Numbered from the stretch's first letter, positions 47,593 to 56,019 are shown. The stretch is 64,000 bases of DNA from Sabulicella rubraurantiaca (GCF_017355885.1 NZ_JAFEUU010000003.1:248001-312000); one strand, 5' to 3'. Numbers and translations are program-made. Notes: generated from the letters alone by a model not told the origin.

Positions 47593-48057
47593 TCAACCAC
47601 GCGATGGCGTCTTCGTGGCTTCCCCCGCTGGTGCGGCAAGGGTTGCCTGCAGCGAGTTGGCAAGACGTTCGTTCTGACGGCGGAAGGCTTCGCCAAACTC
47701 CCTGATGGCCTGCTCAAGTGCTTCCGCTTCGACGCGGCAGCGGTGATCGTGGTCGTTGCCAGCGCCGCGCAGCGAGGCAGTCATCGCTTCGCCCGCCGCA
47801 CCAAGCAGTCGCTGCTGCTGCTGGAGCAATGCAAGGCCAGCCTGCACCGTCGCCCAATGCGCATGCGTGAAATCCGCCCAGGAACTGATCCAGGTATCCT
47901 GGCCGTCACCTGGCAGCGGGATAGGGAAGGGTGAGGAAAGCCAGGCGAGGGCCGCGGCCGGGGAAGGCGGCGCCGCGGCTGGGCGAGGCTCTGGGTTTTG
48001 AGGAGGCAATGTCGCGCGGTCGCGTGCGGCCCGCTCCTGAATGGTATCCGTGGTCAT
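47593..48057 (-). CDS. Phasin-like coiled-coil protein
   Basis: 154 aa. N-terminal about 55 residues are Pro/Ala-rich and probably disordered; then SWADFTHAHWATVQAGLALLQQQQRLLGAAGEAM and a long amphipathic helix to residue 140, the layout of a phasin. No signal peptide or membrane segment. AGGAG lies 6 bp before ATG 48057; ATG 48081 is also in frame. It is 71 bp downstream of the Crp/Fnr gene on the same strand and in the vicinity of DUF3141, which supports a polyester-granule role, but sequence similarity is low. Confidence 0.55.
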   Translation of the reverse strand: MTTDTIQERAARDRATLPPQNPEPRPAAAPPSPAAALAWLSSPFPIPLPGDGQDTWISSWADFTHAHWATVQAGLALLQQQQRLLGAAGEAMTASLRGAGNDHDHRCRVEAEALEQAIREFGEAFRRQNERLANSLQATLAAPAGEATKTPSRG

Positions 48058-48128
48058 GAGTGGCTCCTGCAACTGTGTCATGTTGCCGTGGCGGGGAGCG
48101 CGCATGGTCCACCACATGGCCGAGCCGA

Positions 48129-48767
48129 CTATTGACCGATGTCAGCGCCAGCCCCTCCCGATCGGCATGCCCGCCGGCGCCCTTCATGCGCGGCGGCATG
48201 CAGTGCGGCAGGATCATGGATTTCAACCACCTGCCCTGAACGCGTGGCGATCATGCCTTCCCTGGCCAGATGGGCGAGGCAACGGCACAGCGTTTCCGAG
48301 CGGATGCCGAGGTGGTCCGCCACGTCCTGGCGCGAAAGCGGAAGGGTGAAGACGCTATCGGCTGCAAGCCGCTCATGCACCTCGAGCAGGAACTGCGCGA
48401 CCCGCTCAGTGGCGGAGCAGCAGGCGAGTCGCACGGCGAGGCAGGTCACGCGGTCGAGCAGCGACGTATCCGCTTCCAACTCCCCTCTTTCCTCCGCGTC
48501 CTCGACGCTTTCGATCAGGCAATCCGTGGCCGCCTCGGCCGTGAGGAGGTGGTCGTCGGCGGAGCGGCCGAAGACCTGCCCCGGAAAGCGGAAATCGAGA
48601 ACGCAGCGTCGGCCATCTTCCGTGTGGCGGACAAGGCGCACGATGCCGGCAAGCACGCGCAGCGATTCAGCATTGCCGTCGCCTTCGACGAATATGGTGG
48701 CCGCTTCGGGATGGCGGCGCGCTCTCCGACGAGACTGGGCGGAGGTGGGGCTCTCCAGGATGCGCAT
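48129..48767 (-). CDS. Crp/Fnr-family transcriptional regulator
   Basis: 212 aa. Cyclic-nucleotide-binding-like beta-roll (about 20-115), dimer helix, and a C-terminal winged HTH with LSRQDVADHLGIRSETLCRCLAHL, close to the FixK/DNR subgroup (recognition helix with SETLCR). The N-terminal Cys cluster of O2-sensing FNR is absent, so it probably responds to another signal (for example NO through heme as in DNR, or is constitutive like FixK). GGGGAG lies 7 bp before ATG 48767. An FNR-type box lies 140 bp upstream. Confidence 0.88.
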   Translation of the reverse strand: MRILESPTSAQSRRRARRHPEAATIFVEGDGNAESLRVLAGIVRLVRHTEDGRRCVLDFRFPGQVFGRSADDHLLTAEAATDCLIESVEDAEERGELEADTSLLDRVTCLAVRLACCSATERVAQFLLEVHERLAADSVFTLPLSRQDVADHLGIRSETLCRCLAHLAREGMIATRSGQVVEIHDPAALHAAAHEGRRRACRSGGAGADIGQ

Positions 48768-48906
48768 GGTCGCACTCCCCTGTGGCGGTCGATCTCCCGC
48801 ATGGATGGAACAAGCCGTTCGATGCGGGCCATGCTTCGCCACACCACGCATCACGAGCCAAATTCATGGCAGTCCGAGATTATCAAGCCCGCTCGGGGGC
48901 GGGGCA

Positions 48907-48920
48907 TTGATTCCAGTCAA
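48907..48920. promoter_or_regulatory. FNR/DNR-type binding site
   Basis: TTGATTCCAGTCAA matches TTGAT-N4-ATCAA in 9 of 10 arm positions; the TTGAT-N4-GTCAA variant is the form reported for NNR/DNR-type regulators. It stands about 140-153 bp before the start of the Crp/Fnr gene, suggesting autoregulation or control by another FNR-family member. Confidence 0.6.
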
Positions 48921-48926
48921 TGTTCG

Positions 48927-48988
48927 CCTGCTCAGGACAGGACAGGATCGCAGGTCGATCTGCAGACTTCCGATATCCTGCTCAGGAC
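48927..48988. repeat. Two 12-bp direct repeats
   Basis: CCTGCTCAGGAC occurs at 48927-48938 and again at 48977-48988, 50 bp apart (about five helical turns), between the FNR-type box and the distal part of the gap. The repeat is partly palindromic. It may be an operator pair. Confidence 0.4.
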
Positions 48989-49349
48989 TGTTCCCGCGGA
49001 GCAGATGGCGTGGCATGGCCGCCATGTCGATCTGGTTCGCTGGCCAACCTAAAGATGAAGGGCCCATGGCGGCTGTTATGGCTGCGGCGCCGTCAGCTCG
49101 GGGCGCTGTCCCATGGTGCCTTCTGAGGGAAGCTTCGGGCATCCATTCGAACGGTTTCTCTTCGGCTGGGATGGGAAGCTGGAAGGCGCTTGGGACGCGC
49201 ACAGCACCTGCCTTTGAGGGGAAGCGCGCATACCACCGCGGACTGTTGCGCCAATCTCGCGGCGGGCGATCACGCGCGATCCGCCACACCATCGGCGAGG
49301 CCGGCACCGGCCTCGCGTTGCTTCGGAACCAGCGCCTTATCGCCCCTGT

Positions 49350-49946
49350 TCAGCGGCCCATCGGCTCGACGGCGACTGCCATGGACTCCGTGTAAACGAG
49401 GTTCACGTTGTCGCCCGGCTTCAGTGTCTCCAGGAAGCGCCGCGCCTCGGGATCGCGCACGGCCACGGTGCGCGCCACGTTGGCGGGCCCGGAGAAGGTG
49501 ATCGTGTGCGCGGCACGGTCCACCGCGTCTACGCGCACCGTCGCCCGCACCTGGCTGCCGACGGTGCCGGTGGGGCTGGAGCCCGGAGGTGCGTGGCGGG
49601 CGACGCCGAGCTGTTCCGTCGCGCTGCCGCCGCCGCCCTGGCCCGGACTGGCAAGCGTCGCGGCAAGGGCCTCGACATATCGGACGACCACGCGCTCGCC
49701 GGGCCTGATGCGGTCAAAATTCTCTACGGCGGGGCCGGCCATCACCGCGAATAAATTGCCGCCCGGTCCGCGCAGAACGATCTCGCGCTTCTGAGGGTCC
49801 ACCGACTCGACCGTCGCGGCCACCTCGGTCGTGTAGGCGACGGTCGCGCCGGGGCGCTGCTGCGCCTGTGCCTGCGCGCTGGGCGTGGCGAGCAAGGTGC
49901 AGCCAGCCACAAGGAAAGCGTAGCCGGCAGACTTCATCATGGTCAT
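49350..49946 (-). CDS. Hypothetical exported protein with an internal duplication
   Basis: 198 aa. Signal peptide (residues 1-about 25, ending SAQA), then two related beta-rich units of about 75 residues: EVAATVESVDPQKREIVL...RIRPGERVVVRYVEALA and VRATVRVDAVDRAAHTITF...TLKPGDNVNLVYTESMA. Each has the form of a small OB-like barrel. No cysteine in the mature part. AGGAGG precedes ATG 49946 by 8 bp. Periplasmic; function unknown. Divergent from the DUF4239 gene. Confidence 0.7.
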   Translation of the reverse strand: MTMMKSAGYAFLVAGCTLLATPSAQAQAQQRPGATVAYTTEVAATVESVDPQKREIVLRGPGGNLFAVMAGPAVENFDRIRPGERVVVRYVEALAATLASPGQGGGGSATEQLGVARHAPPGSSPTGTVGSQVRATVRVDAVDRAAHTITFSGPANVARTVAVRDPEARRFLETLKPGDNVNLVYTESMAVAVEPMGR

Positions 49947-50291
49947 GCGTCCATCCTCCTGCGTATGTTCGGCCGCGCGGCTCGGCGCCTTGGGCGGAAC
50001 TGCGCGCAACCTGCGCCACGGGCGACCACACAGTGCCTGCGGCACCAAGGGTCACCACGCCGCGTTACCGACGCCCCGACGGTATGCTGCCTGTGCGAGC
50101 CAGGCAGCCGCTCGCGCTATCGAATTCCTCGCTGTATCCGAACGGCCCCCCCCGAACGGAGCCTGCTTTGCAAGAGCAGGGAAACTGATAGCGATCCGGC
50201 CGCAACGGGTACGATCCAAATCGCTACCGTGCGCACTCTGGATCGCGGCGAACGGCACGCCGCCACACAATCTCCGGACGGAGTATGGCTC
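49947..50291. other. Divergent promoter region
   Basis: 345 bp between the exported-protein gene (minus) and the DUF4239 gene (plus). No further gene seen. Contains a 7-bp inverted repeat TAGCGAT/ATCGCTA (50189-50195 and 50220-50226) and a short hairpin near 50162-50180. Confidence 0.4.
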
Positions 50292-51155
50292 GTGTCGCTG
50301 CTCGCTGAACTTGCCCGGCATAGCCTCCTCGCCTTCGCCGCCGTCCTGTTCCTGCTTCAGATCGGGGCGCGGGAGCTCGGCTACGCGCTGGGGCGGCGAA
50401 GCGCGAAGGCAGATGCGCCAGTCGAGGGCGTAGGCGTCGTGGTGACCAGCATGCTCGGGCTGCTCGCCTTCGTGCTTGGCCTGACCTTGGCGTACTCGAA
50501 CACGCGGTTCCAGGAGCGCCGTGACGTTACGCTGCAGGAGGCGCAGTCCATCGGCACTTCCTGGCTGCGCGCAGGGGCCGTGGGCGGCACGCAGGGGGCG
50601 GAGATCGCGCGCCTGCTCGAGACATACATCCAGCTGCGCTTGGAGTTCGTCGAGGCGCCGCGCGACGAGGGCGCAGTGGCCCAGCTGAACGCACGCACCG
50701 ACGAGCTTCAGGCCCAGATCTGGCGGCAGGTGACGGAGCTCACGAGCACGCGGGCCGATCCGGTCGTCACGTCACTGTTGGTCTCCCTCAACGAGACCTT
50801 TGATTTGGCCACCGCACAGCGGCACGCCTTCGCCTCCGGTCCCGCTGCACAGCTCGTCTTCCTCCTCCTCGCCATGGCCATGGCGAGCATGGGCGGCCTC
50901 GGCTACCAGTTCGGACTGCGGGGCAGGCCGCTCAGGATCATCTCCCTCGTCATGCTGGGAATGTGGACTGCGGTCCTGGTCATCATCATCGACCTCGGCG
51001 CGCCGCGGCTGGGGCAGATCCGCACCGACCCGGCCCGCTGCTCTGGACGCTGGAGAGCTTCAGGCCACCTGCCCAGCGCTAATGCCTTTGCACGGTCAGT
51101 TGCCGGAACGCTCCCGCGTCAGACGCCCATAGCTGTCGTAGAGTTGGTCCGATGA
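50292..51155 (+). pseudogene. DUF4239 (bestrophin-like) membrane protein, apparent frameshift near the 3' end
   Basis: About 263 aa expected. Four membrane segments, two near the N-terminus (about 5-30, 45-70) and two near the C-terminus (about 190-240), with a charged helical central part (TLQEAQSIGTSWLRAG), as in DUF4239. Start GTG 50292 has GGAG 8 bp upstream. In the annotated frame the end becomes RCSGRWRASGHL and runs to 51155, overlapping the next gene. If one base is restored near 51033-51036 the sequence continues as PLLWTLESFRPPAQR and stops at 51082, which matches the family ending and leaves the neighbouring gene free. Either a real 1-bp deletion or a sequencing error. Confidence 0.65.
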
Positions 51156-51335
51156 GGAGCGTCCGTCCCGCATCGAGCCCTCTACCCGGTCGGTTCCCCG
51201 GCTCGTCCCGCCACGCACGAAGGTGAGGCCGGAGCATCCTGCCAGGATGCCGAGCGCGAGAGAGACCAGGGCTGTCAAGTGGAGGGCACGGCGGCGCGGC
51301 GTGTATGAGGCGTGATCCGGCGTGGATATGCTCAT
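51096..51335 (-). CDS. Small hypothetical lipoprotein
   Basis: 79 aa. After a basic stretch (YTPRRRALHL) comes a hydrophobic segment and lipobox LGILAGC (about Cys35), then a short polar tail. The signal-anchor is clear, the function unknown. It starts at ATG 51335 with GGAG 12 bp upstream (a GTG at 51338 is also possible) and follows the DUF3141 gene on the same strand, 56 bp after its stop. Confidence 0.55.
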   Translation of the reverse strand: MSISTPDHASYTPRRRALHLTALVSLALGILAGCSGLTFVRGGTSRGTDRVEGSMRDGRSSSDQLYDSYGRLTRERSGN

Positions 51336-51391
51336 CACGACCCCGATCTCCTTTGAACCAACCCCGCGGCGAGCATGAGGCTTCCGCATGG

Positions 51392-53542
51392 TCAGGCGAT
51401 GGCCTCGGGCTGCTTGCCCTGGCGCAGCAGGGCCGCGACAGGCCCTTCGCGCACCTCTTCGACACTGAAACCCGCCACCCCGGCTGCCTTCCGCAGCGCG
51501 GCGACCGCCATGTCCCGATCCTTCGGGTCGGCGAAGATCGTCGCGAGGCCGTGTATCGCGGCCTCCCGGTCCACCCGCAGCAGCAGCGCCTGGCGGCGGG
51601 CGATCTCGCGCAGCTCCGGCGGTGTCGGGCGGTGCCGCGCCGGCAGCTCATCGCGCACGGCGCGCAGCGCCCGGTAGGTTCGCTCGTCCACGGCGCCCTG
51701 CTCGTTCATCAGCAGCAGCAGGATGCGCACCACCCCGTCACGCAGCGTCCCGGCGCCCGCCTGTACCCGCAAATCCTCGGCCTCACGCCGCGCCAAAGCA
51801 CGCCGCACCGGGTCGGCGCCGAGCGGTGCCGACGGTGCCGCGTCGGCAAGCCCGGCGGCGGCCCGTGCCACCGGCGTGTCGTAGATCGCCTTGAAGATCT
51901 GCTCGCTCGCCTTGTGCCGCGCCTCCGACGCGGCCTCGATCCCGCGCTCGACCGCCTTGGCGGCGTCGCGTTCCATCTCGCGGAAGGTGTTGCCCGGCGC
52001 GCAGGGCCTGCGCGCGGCCCGGACGGCGTCGGCCGCCGCGGCCAGGGGCCACATCAGCGGGTTCATGTCGGAAATCGCCCAGCGCTGCAGCCGCAGCGGG
52101 TGGAACCGCCGCATCGCCTCCGCCACCGGCTCGCTCGCCATCGCCCGCACGGCTGGCGCGAGGAGCTGTTGGTACAGTCCGGTATTCACGTCGGAGACGC
52201 GGTTCACGACCTCGAAGGGACGCTCGCCGGCACGGTCGCCGCAGAGCGCCGCGATATCGGCGAGGCCTCGCCGTTCGAAGCGGGTGACGTAGCGGTCGGG
52301 CACCAGCTCCGCCGCGCGCATCTCTGGCCGCTTGTCCTCGATCAGCATCTCGAACAGGCCAGGCGGCAGCGCCTCGATCAGGTCGAGCAGTTCGACGAAG
52401 CCGGCATGCTCCTTCCGCGCCACGGCACCGGAGACGAAGATGCCCAGGTGTCCGACCTTCGGGTGGACGCAGTAGACGATGGTTTGCCCCTGCGCGAGCA
52501 GGTCGTCATCGGAGGCGTAGAGGTCAAGGATCCAGTTCAGCGCCTGCTGCGGCGGGGTGATGTCGTCGCCCCATGAGCAGAGGACGCAAATTGGCGAACG
52601 GATGTTGCGGAGGTCCACCCGGAGTGCCCCATCGTGCGACACCACCTCGCCGCGCGCGAGCTTGTTGCCGACGAAGAGCTGGTCCACGATCGCGGTGATC
52701 TCCTCCCGGTTCATCAGGAAGAATCCGCCCCACCAGCGCTCGAACTCCAGGAAGCGCGGCGGCTCGGTGTCCGCCTTGTCCAGCAGGTTGTAGTATTTCT
52801 GCCACCAGACATTGGCCGGGTTCAGCGACTCGAAGTTCAGCACCAAGTTCGCGCCGTCGAAACGCCCATTGCCGAGATCGCTCGAAAGGTGGGCGAGCCA
52901 GCTCCCGCCCATCAGGCCGCCGGCGTAGCGCATCGGGTTCAGCCCCGGCGCGCCCGCCCAGTAGGAGAGCGGCGAGCCGGCAACGAGGATCGGCCCTGGC
53001 AGGTCCGGCCGCACGGCGGCGAGGCCCATGATGGCCCAGCCGGCCTGGCAGTTGCCGATCACGCAGGGGCCGCCAGGCGCTTCGGGATGACGTTCGCGGA
53101 CCAGCTCCAGGAAGCGTGCCTCCGCAAGCATGACATCCACGAGACGCTGGCCGGGGACCGGATCGGGAAAGAAGGTCACGAAATAGACCGGGTGGCCCAG
53201 CTTCAGGGCATTCCCGATCTCGCTATCCTCCTTGAAGCCACCGATCCCGGGTCCGTGCCCCGCGCGCGGGTCCACCACCACGAAGGGGCGCAGCGCAGGA
53301 TCGGTGGGCAGGTCGTTCTGGCCTGGAAGGATGCGCAGCAAGGCGTAATTGCAGGGGCGCTCCAGCGACCGCCCGTCCAGCAGCAGCTCATGCGCGAAAG
53401 TCAGCAGCGGCGGCTGGCCCGCGGCCACGTGGCCCAGGTAATCGTTTCCGCGCTGCCTCAGCGTGTCCCAGAAGAGCACACTGCGCTGCGCGGCATCCAC
53501 CGCGTAGTCGAACAGTTCGGCAAACACCGGCACGCCTGCCAT
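51392..53542 (-). CDS. DUF3141 protein, PHA-synthase-like alpha/beta hydrolase
   Basis: 716 aa. The N-terminal about 400 residues have the alpha/beta-hydrolase fold and a PhaC-like triad: Cys165 in the lipase box VIGNCQAGWA, Asp326/327 in CSWGDDITP and His365 in HPKVGHLGIFVSG. The remaining 300 residues are helical and not recognised. DUF3141 proteins are annotated as poly(3-hydroxyalkanoate) synthase-like and co-occur with acetate kinase and phosphate acetyltransferase genes. They lack the usual PhaC N-terminal domain, so polymerisation is not proven. It starts 3 bp after the stop of the 151-aa gene and is the penultimate gene of the leftward operon. Confidence 0.85.
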   Translation of the reverse strand: MAGVPVFAELFDYAVDAAQRSVLFWDTLRQRGNDYLGHVAAGQPPLLTFAHELLLDGRSLERPCNYALLRILPGQNDLPTDPALRPFVVVDPRAGHGPGIGGFKEDSEIGNALKLGHPVYFVTFFPDPVPGQRLVDVMLAEARFLELVRERHPEAPGGPCVIGNCQAGWAIMGLAAVRPDLPGPILVAGSPLSYWAGAPGLNPMRYAGGLMGGSWLAHLSSDLGNGRFDGANLVLNFESLNPANVWWQKYYNLLDKADTEPPRFLEFERWWGGFFLMNREEITAIVDQLFVGNKLARGEVVSHDGALRVDLRNIRSPICVLCSWGDDITPPQQALNWILDLYASDDDLLAQGQTIVYCVHPKVGHLGIFVSGAVARKEHAGFVELLDLIEALPPGLFEMLIEDKRPEMRAAELVPDRYVTRFERRGLADIAALCGDRAGERPFEVVNRVSDVNTGLYQQLLAPAVRAMASEPVAEAMRRFHPLRLQRWAISDMNPLMWPLAAAADAVRAARRPCAPGNTFREMERDAAKAVERGIEAASEARHKASEQIFKAIYDTPVARAAAGLADAAPSAPLGADPVRRALARREAEDLRVQAGAGTLRDGVVRILLLLMNEQGAVDERTYRALRAVRDELPARHRPTPPELREIARRQALLLRVDREAAIHGLATIFADPKDRDMAVAALRKAAGVAGFSVEEVREGPVAALLRQGKQPEAIA

Positions 53543-53545
53543 GGG

Positions 53546-54001
53546 TCAGATCTCCTCGGGGCTCTTCCAGGTCAGGAAGAAGCCGACATCGCCTGGCATG
53601 CCGCCTGGCCAGTCCACGATTTCGGCACGGATCTGGAAGCCGCGTGGCTCCAGCTCGCGCTTGAAAAAGTCGTGAGCGCGCTTGGCGAAGCCATCGAGCG
53701 ACGCCGACCAGTTCCTGTCGCGGTTGGTGATGGCGCGTCCCTGGTCCGGCAACCAGGAGGACGGGAAGCGCAGCACCAGGGCCTGCTTCTCCCCCATGTC
53801 CACGGTCTTGCGCACCAGCGCGGCGACCCGGTCCAGCGCGTCCGGCTGCACCTCACGCTCCAGGAAGGCCTGGTGAAGCTTGTCGAGTTCCTCCTTCTGC
53901 TGCGTCTCGAAGCTGCGCTGCTTGGCCGCATCCGCGTCCTTCTTGGACCGGAGGTAGCCGCGCACCGCGTCGGCGCTCAGCGTGCTGCCGGTGAAGCTCA
54001 T
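53546..54001 (-). CDS. Unrecognised 151-aa protein of the acyl-phosphate/DUF3141 operon
   Basis: 151 aa, soluble, mixed alpha/beta. The first 55 residues are a charged helix (SKKDADAAKQRSFETQQKEE) and the rest contains RFPSSWLPDQGRAITNRDR and a C-terminal WPGGMPGDVGFFLTWKSPEEI with many aromatic and charged residues. No known catalytic motif. GGGAGG is 7 bp before ATG 54001. Located between the FabI-like and DUF3141 genes (30 and 3 bp gaps), so its function is tied to that operon. Confidence 0.7.
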   Translation of the reverse strand: MSFTGSTLSADAVRGYLRSKKDADAAKQRSFETQQKEELDKLHQAFLEREVQPDALDRVAALVRKTVDMGEKQALVLRFPSSWLPDQGRAITNRDRNWSASLDGFAKRAHDFFKRELEPRGFQIRAEIVDWPGGMPGDVGFFLTWKSPEEI

Positions 54002-54031
54002 GCTCAGTCCTCCCATCCCACCCGACGCCGG

Positions 54032-54829
54032 CTAACCGAGGATGTGGTAGCCGCCGTCTATGAAGAGCGTCTCGCCTGTCATCGCCGCGCCGTAGTCGCT
54101 GGCGAGGAAGACGCAGGCCGCGCCGACCTCCTCGACCGTCACCAGCCGCCGCGCCGGCGCGCGGCTCAAGACCTTTTCCATCAGCTCGTCGAAGTCGCGG
54201 ATGCCGGAAGCCGCCCGCGTGGCCAGCGGGCCGGGGCTGACCGCGTGCACGCGGATGCGCTTCGGCCCCAGCTCAGTCGCCACGTAGCGCACGCAGGATT
54301 CGAGCGCCGCCTTCACCGGGCCCATGATCCCGTAATTGTCCACCACTTCGGACGCTCCGAGGTAGGACATGGTCATCATGGTCCCACCCTCCTTCATGAG
54401 CGGCTCTGCCCGGCGGGCGAGGTCGAGGAAGGACCAGCAGGAGACATCCATGGCCGTGAGGAAGCCATCACGCGGGCAGTCCACGACGCGGCCCTGCAAC
54501 GCCTCCTTGGGCGCGAAGGCGATGGAGTGGACCAGCACGTCGAGTTGCCCCCAGCTCTTCGCGAGGGCTTCGAACAGAGCATCCACCTGTGCCTCGTCGC
54601 GCACCTCCAGCGGAAGGAAGAGGGGCGCCTCCAAGGCATGCGCCAGCGGCTCGACATGTGGCTTTGCCCGCTCGTTCAGATAGGTCATGGCGATGTCGGC
54701 GCCAGCGCGGCGCATCGCCTGCGCGCAGCCCCAGGCGATGGAACGGTCATTGGCGACGCCTACCACCAGCGCCTTCTTCCCGGTCAGCACGGGCGGCATG
54801 CGCGTGGTGTCATGGGCGTGATGGGTCAC
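54032..54829 (-). CDS. fabI: FabI-like NADH-dependent enoyl-ACP reductase
   Basis: 265 aa. SDR fold with the FabI cofactor loop VGVANDRSIAWGCAQAM and the catalytic pair Tyr166-x6-Lys173 plus Tyr156 (YLGASEVVDNYGIMGPVK), in E. coli FabI spacing. It reduces enoyl-ACP or enoyl-CoA. In this operon it sits with a MaoC-type hydratase, so the two could saturate/hydrate short acyl chains; the housekeeping FabI may be elsewhere. Start GTG 54829 overlaps the acetate kinase stop (GTGA); ATG 54799 is internal. Confidence 0.85.
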   Translation of the reverse strand: MTHHAHDTTRMPPVLTGKKALVVGVANDRSIAWGCAQAMRRAGADIAMTYLNERAKPHVEPLAHALEAPLFLPLEVRDEAQVDALFEALAKSWGQLDVLVHSIAFAPKEALQGRVVDCPRDGFLTAMDVSCWSFLDLARRAEPLMKEGGTMMTMSYLGASEVVDNYGIMGPVKAALESCVRYVATELGPKRIRVHAVSPGPLATRAASGIRDFDELMEKVLSRAPARRLVTVEEVGAACVFLASDYGAAMTGETLFIDGGYHILG

Positions 54830-56019
54830 GGCAGCGCTCCCTCGGTCGCAAGCGCGGCGATTGTGTGCCGCGCGATCATCAGGTTCTCGTTGGTTGGGAT
54901 GACATGCGCCGCGACGCGGCTGGACGTCGTGGTGATGCGCGGGGCGCGCGCCGCATTGGCCGCGGGGTCGAGCTCGACGCCGAGCCAAGCGCAGGCCTCG
55001 CAGATCGAGGCCCGGATGGGCGCCGCGTTCTCGCCGACGCCGGCGGTGAAGACGATCCCGTCCAGTCCGCCAAGCGCTGCCGCAAGCGAGCCGACGCTGC
55101 GCGCGACGCGATGGACGAACACTTCCAGCGCGAAGCGCGCGCGCGGCTCCTGGCTCGCCAGCAGGTCGCGGAAGTCGGAAGACACGCCGGAAAGGCCGAG
55201 CATGCCGGAGCGGCGGTAGAGGAGAGCTTCGACCTCCTCGACGCTCATGCCCTCCTCGCGCAGGAAGTGCAGGACGACGGCGGGATCCAGCTCGCCGCAC
55301 CGTGTGCCCATCGGCAGCCCGTCGAGCGCGGAGAAGCCCATCGTGGTCGCCACGCTGCGTCCCGCTTGCATGGCGCAGAGCGAGGCGCCGTTGCCGAGAT
55401 GCGCGACGACGACACGCCCATCGGCGAGGGCCGGCGCCACTTTCGGGAGGACGGAGGCGATGTGCTCGTAGGACAGGCCGTGGAAGCCGTAGCGGCGCAC
55501 GCCCTTCTCGGCATAGGCGAAGGGGATGGCGAAGGCCTGCGACACCTCCGGCATGGTGCGGTGGAAGGCGGTGTCGAAGCAGGCCACCTGCGGCAGGTCC
55601 GGAACCACCTCCAGGGCGGCGCGGATCGGCGCGAGGTTGAAGGGCTGGTGCAGCGGTGCGAGCGGGCAGAGGCATTCCAACTCGTCCAGCAGCGCAAGCG
55701 TCACGCGCGCCGGGCGGTCATGCGCGGCCCCGCCATGGACGACGCGGTGACCGAGCGCGGCGAGCCGTCGCCTACCGAGCTGGCTGCGCAGCCATGGCAA
55801 GATCCAGGTCAGGGCATCGGCGGGGTTCGCTGGCCCGGCACCTTCCAGCGGCGGCCCCGTCAGCGCGGCACCGGAGGAGTCCTTCGCCCGGAAGCCGGGT
55901 CGCGCGCCGATGCCGTCCACCTGCCCGTCGAGCAGGCTCCGCCCATCCTCGAAGACCGAGAATTTCAGCGAGGAGGAGCCGGCATTGACCACGCCGACGA
56001 CAGTGCCGGGGTCGCTCAT
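54826..56019 (-). CDS. ackA: Acetate kinase
   Basis: 397 aa. ASKHA-fold kinase: NAGSSSLKF (12-20), GHRVVHGG, CFDTAFHRTMP, YGFHGLSYEHI and AHLGNGASL motifs are all present. It makes ATP from acetyl phosphate (or propionyl phosphate). ATG 56019 overlaps the stop of the preceding acyltransferase gene, so the Pta and Ack steps are co-expressed. Confidence 0.95.
   Translation of the reverse strand: MSDPGTVVGVVNAGSSSLKFSVFEDGRSLLDGQVDGIGARPGFRAKDSSGAALTGPPLEGAGPANPADALTWILPWLRSQLGRRRLAALGHRVVHGGAAHDRPARVTLALLDELECLCPLAPLHQPFNLAPIRAALEVVPDLPQVACFDTAFHRTMPEVSQAFAIPFAYAEKGVRRYGFHGLSYEHIASVLPKVAPALADGRVVVAHLGNGASLCAMQAGRSVATTMGFSALDGLPMGTRCGELDPAVVLHFLREEGMSVEEVEALLYRRSGMLGLSGVSSDFRDLLASQEPRARFALEVFVHRVARSVGSLAAALGGLDGIVFTAGVGENAAPIRASICEACAWLGVELDPAANAARAPRITTTSSRVAAHVIPTNENLMIARHTIAALATEGALP

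Larger units (their letters stand above)
48768..49349. other. Regulatory intergenic region upstream of the Crp/Fnr gene
   Basis: 582 bp without a supported gene (the 147-codon minus frame at 48864-49307 has no family motif or ribosome binding site). It contains an FNR/DNR-type palindrome, two 12-bp direct repeats and a GC hairpin near 49295-49316. Confidence 0.45.

Noticed and set aside
48864-49307. 147-codon minus-strand frame in the 582-bp gap
   Set aside because: No ribosome binding site, no recognisable fold, and it overlaps the FNR-type box and the direct repeats.
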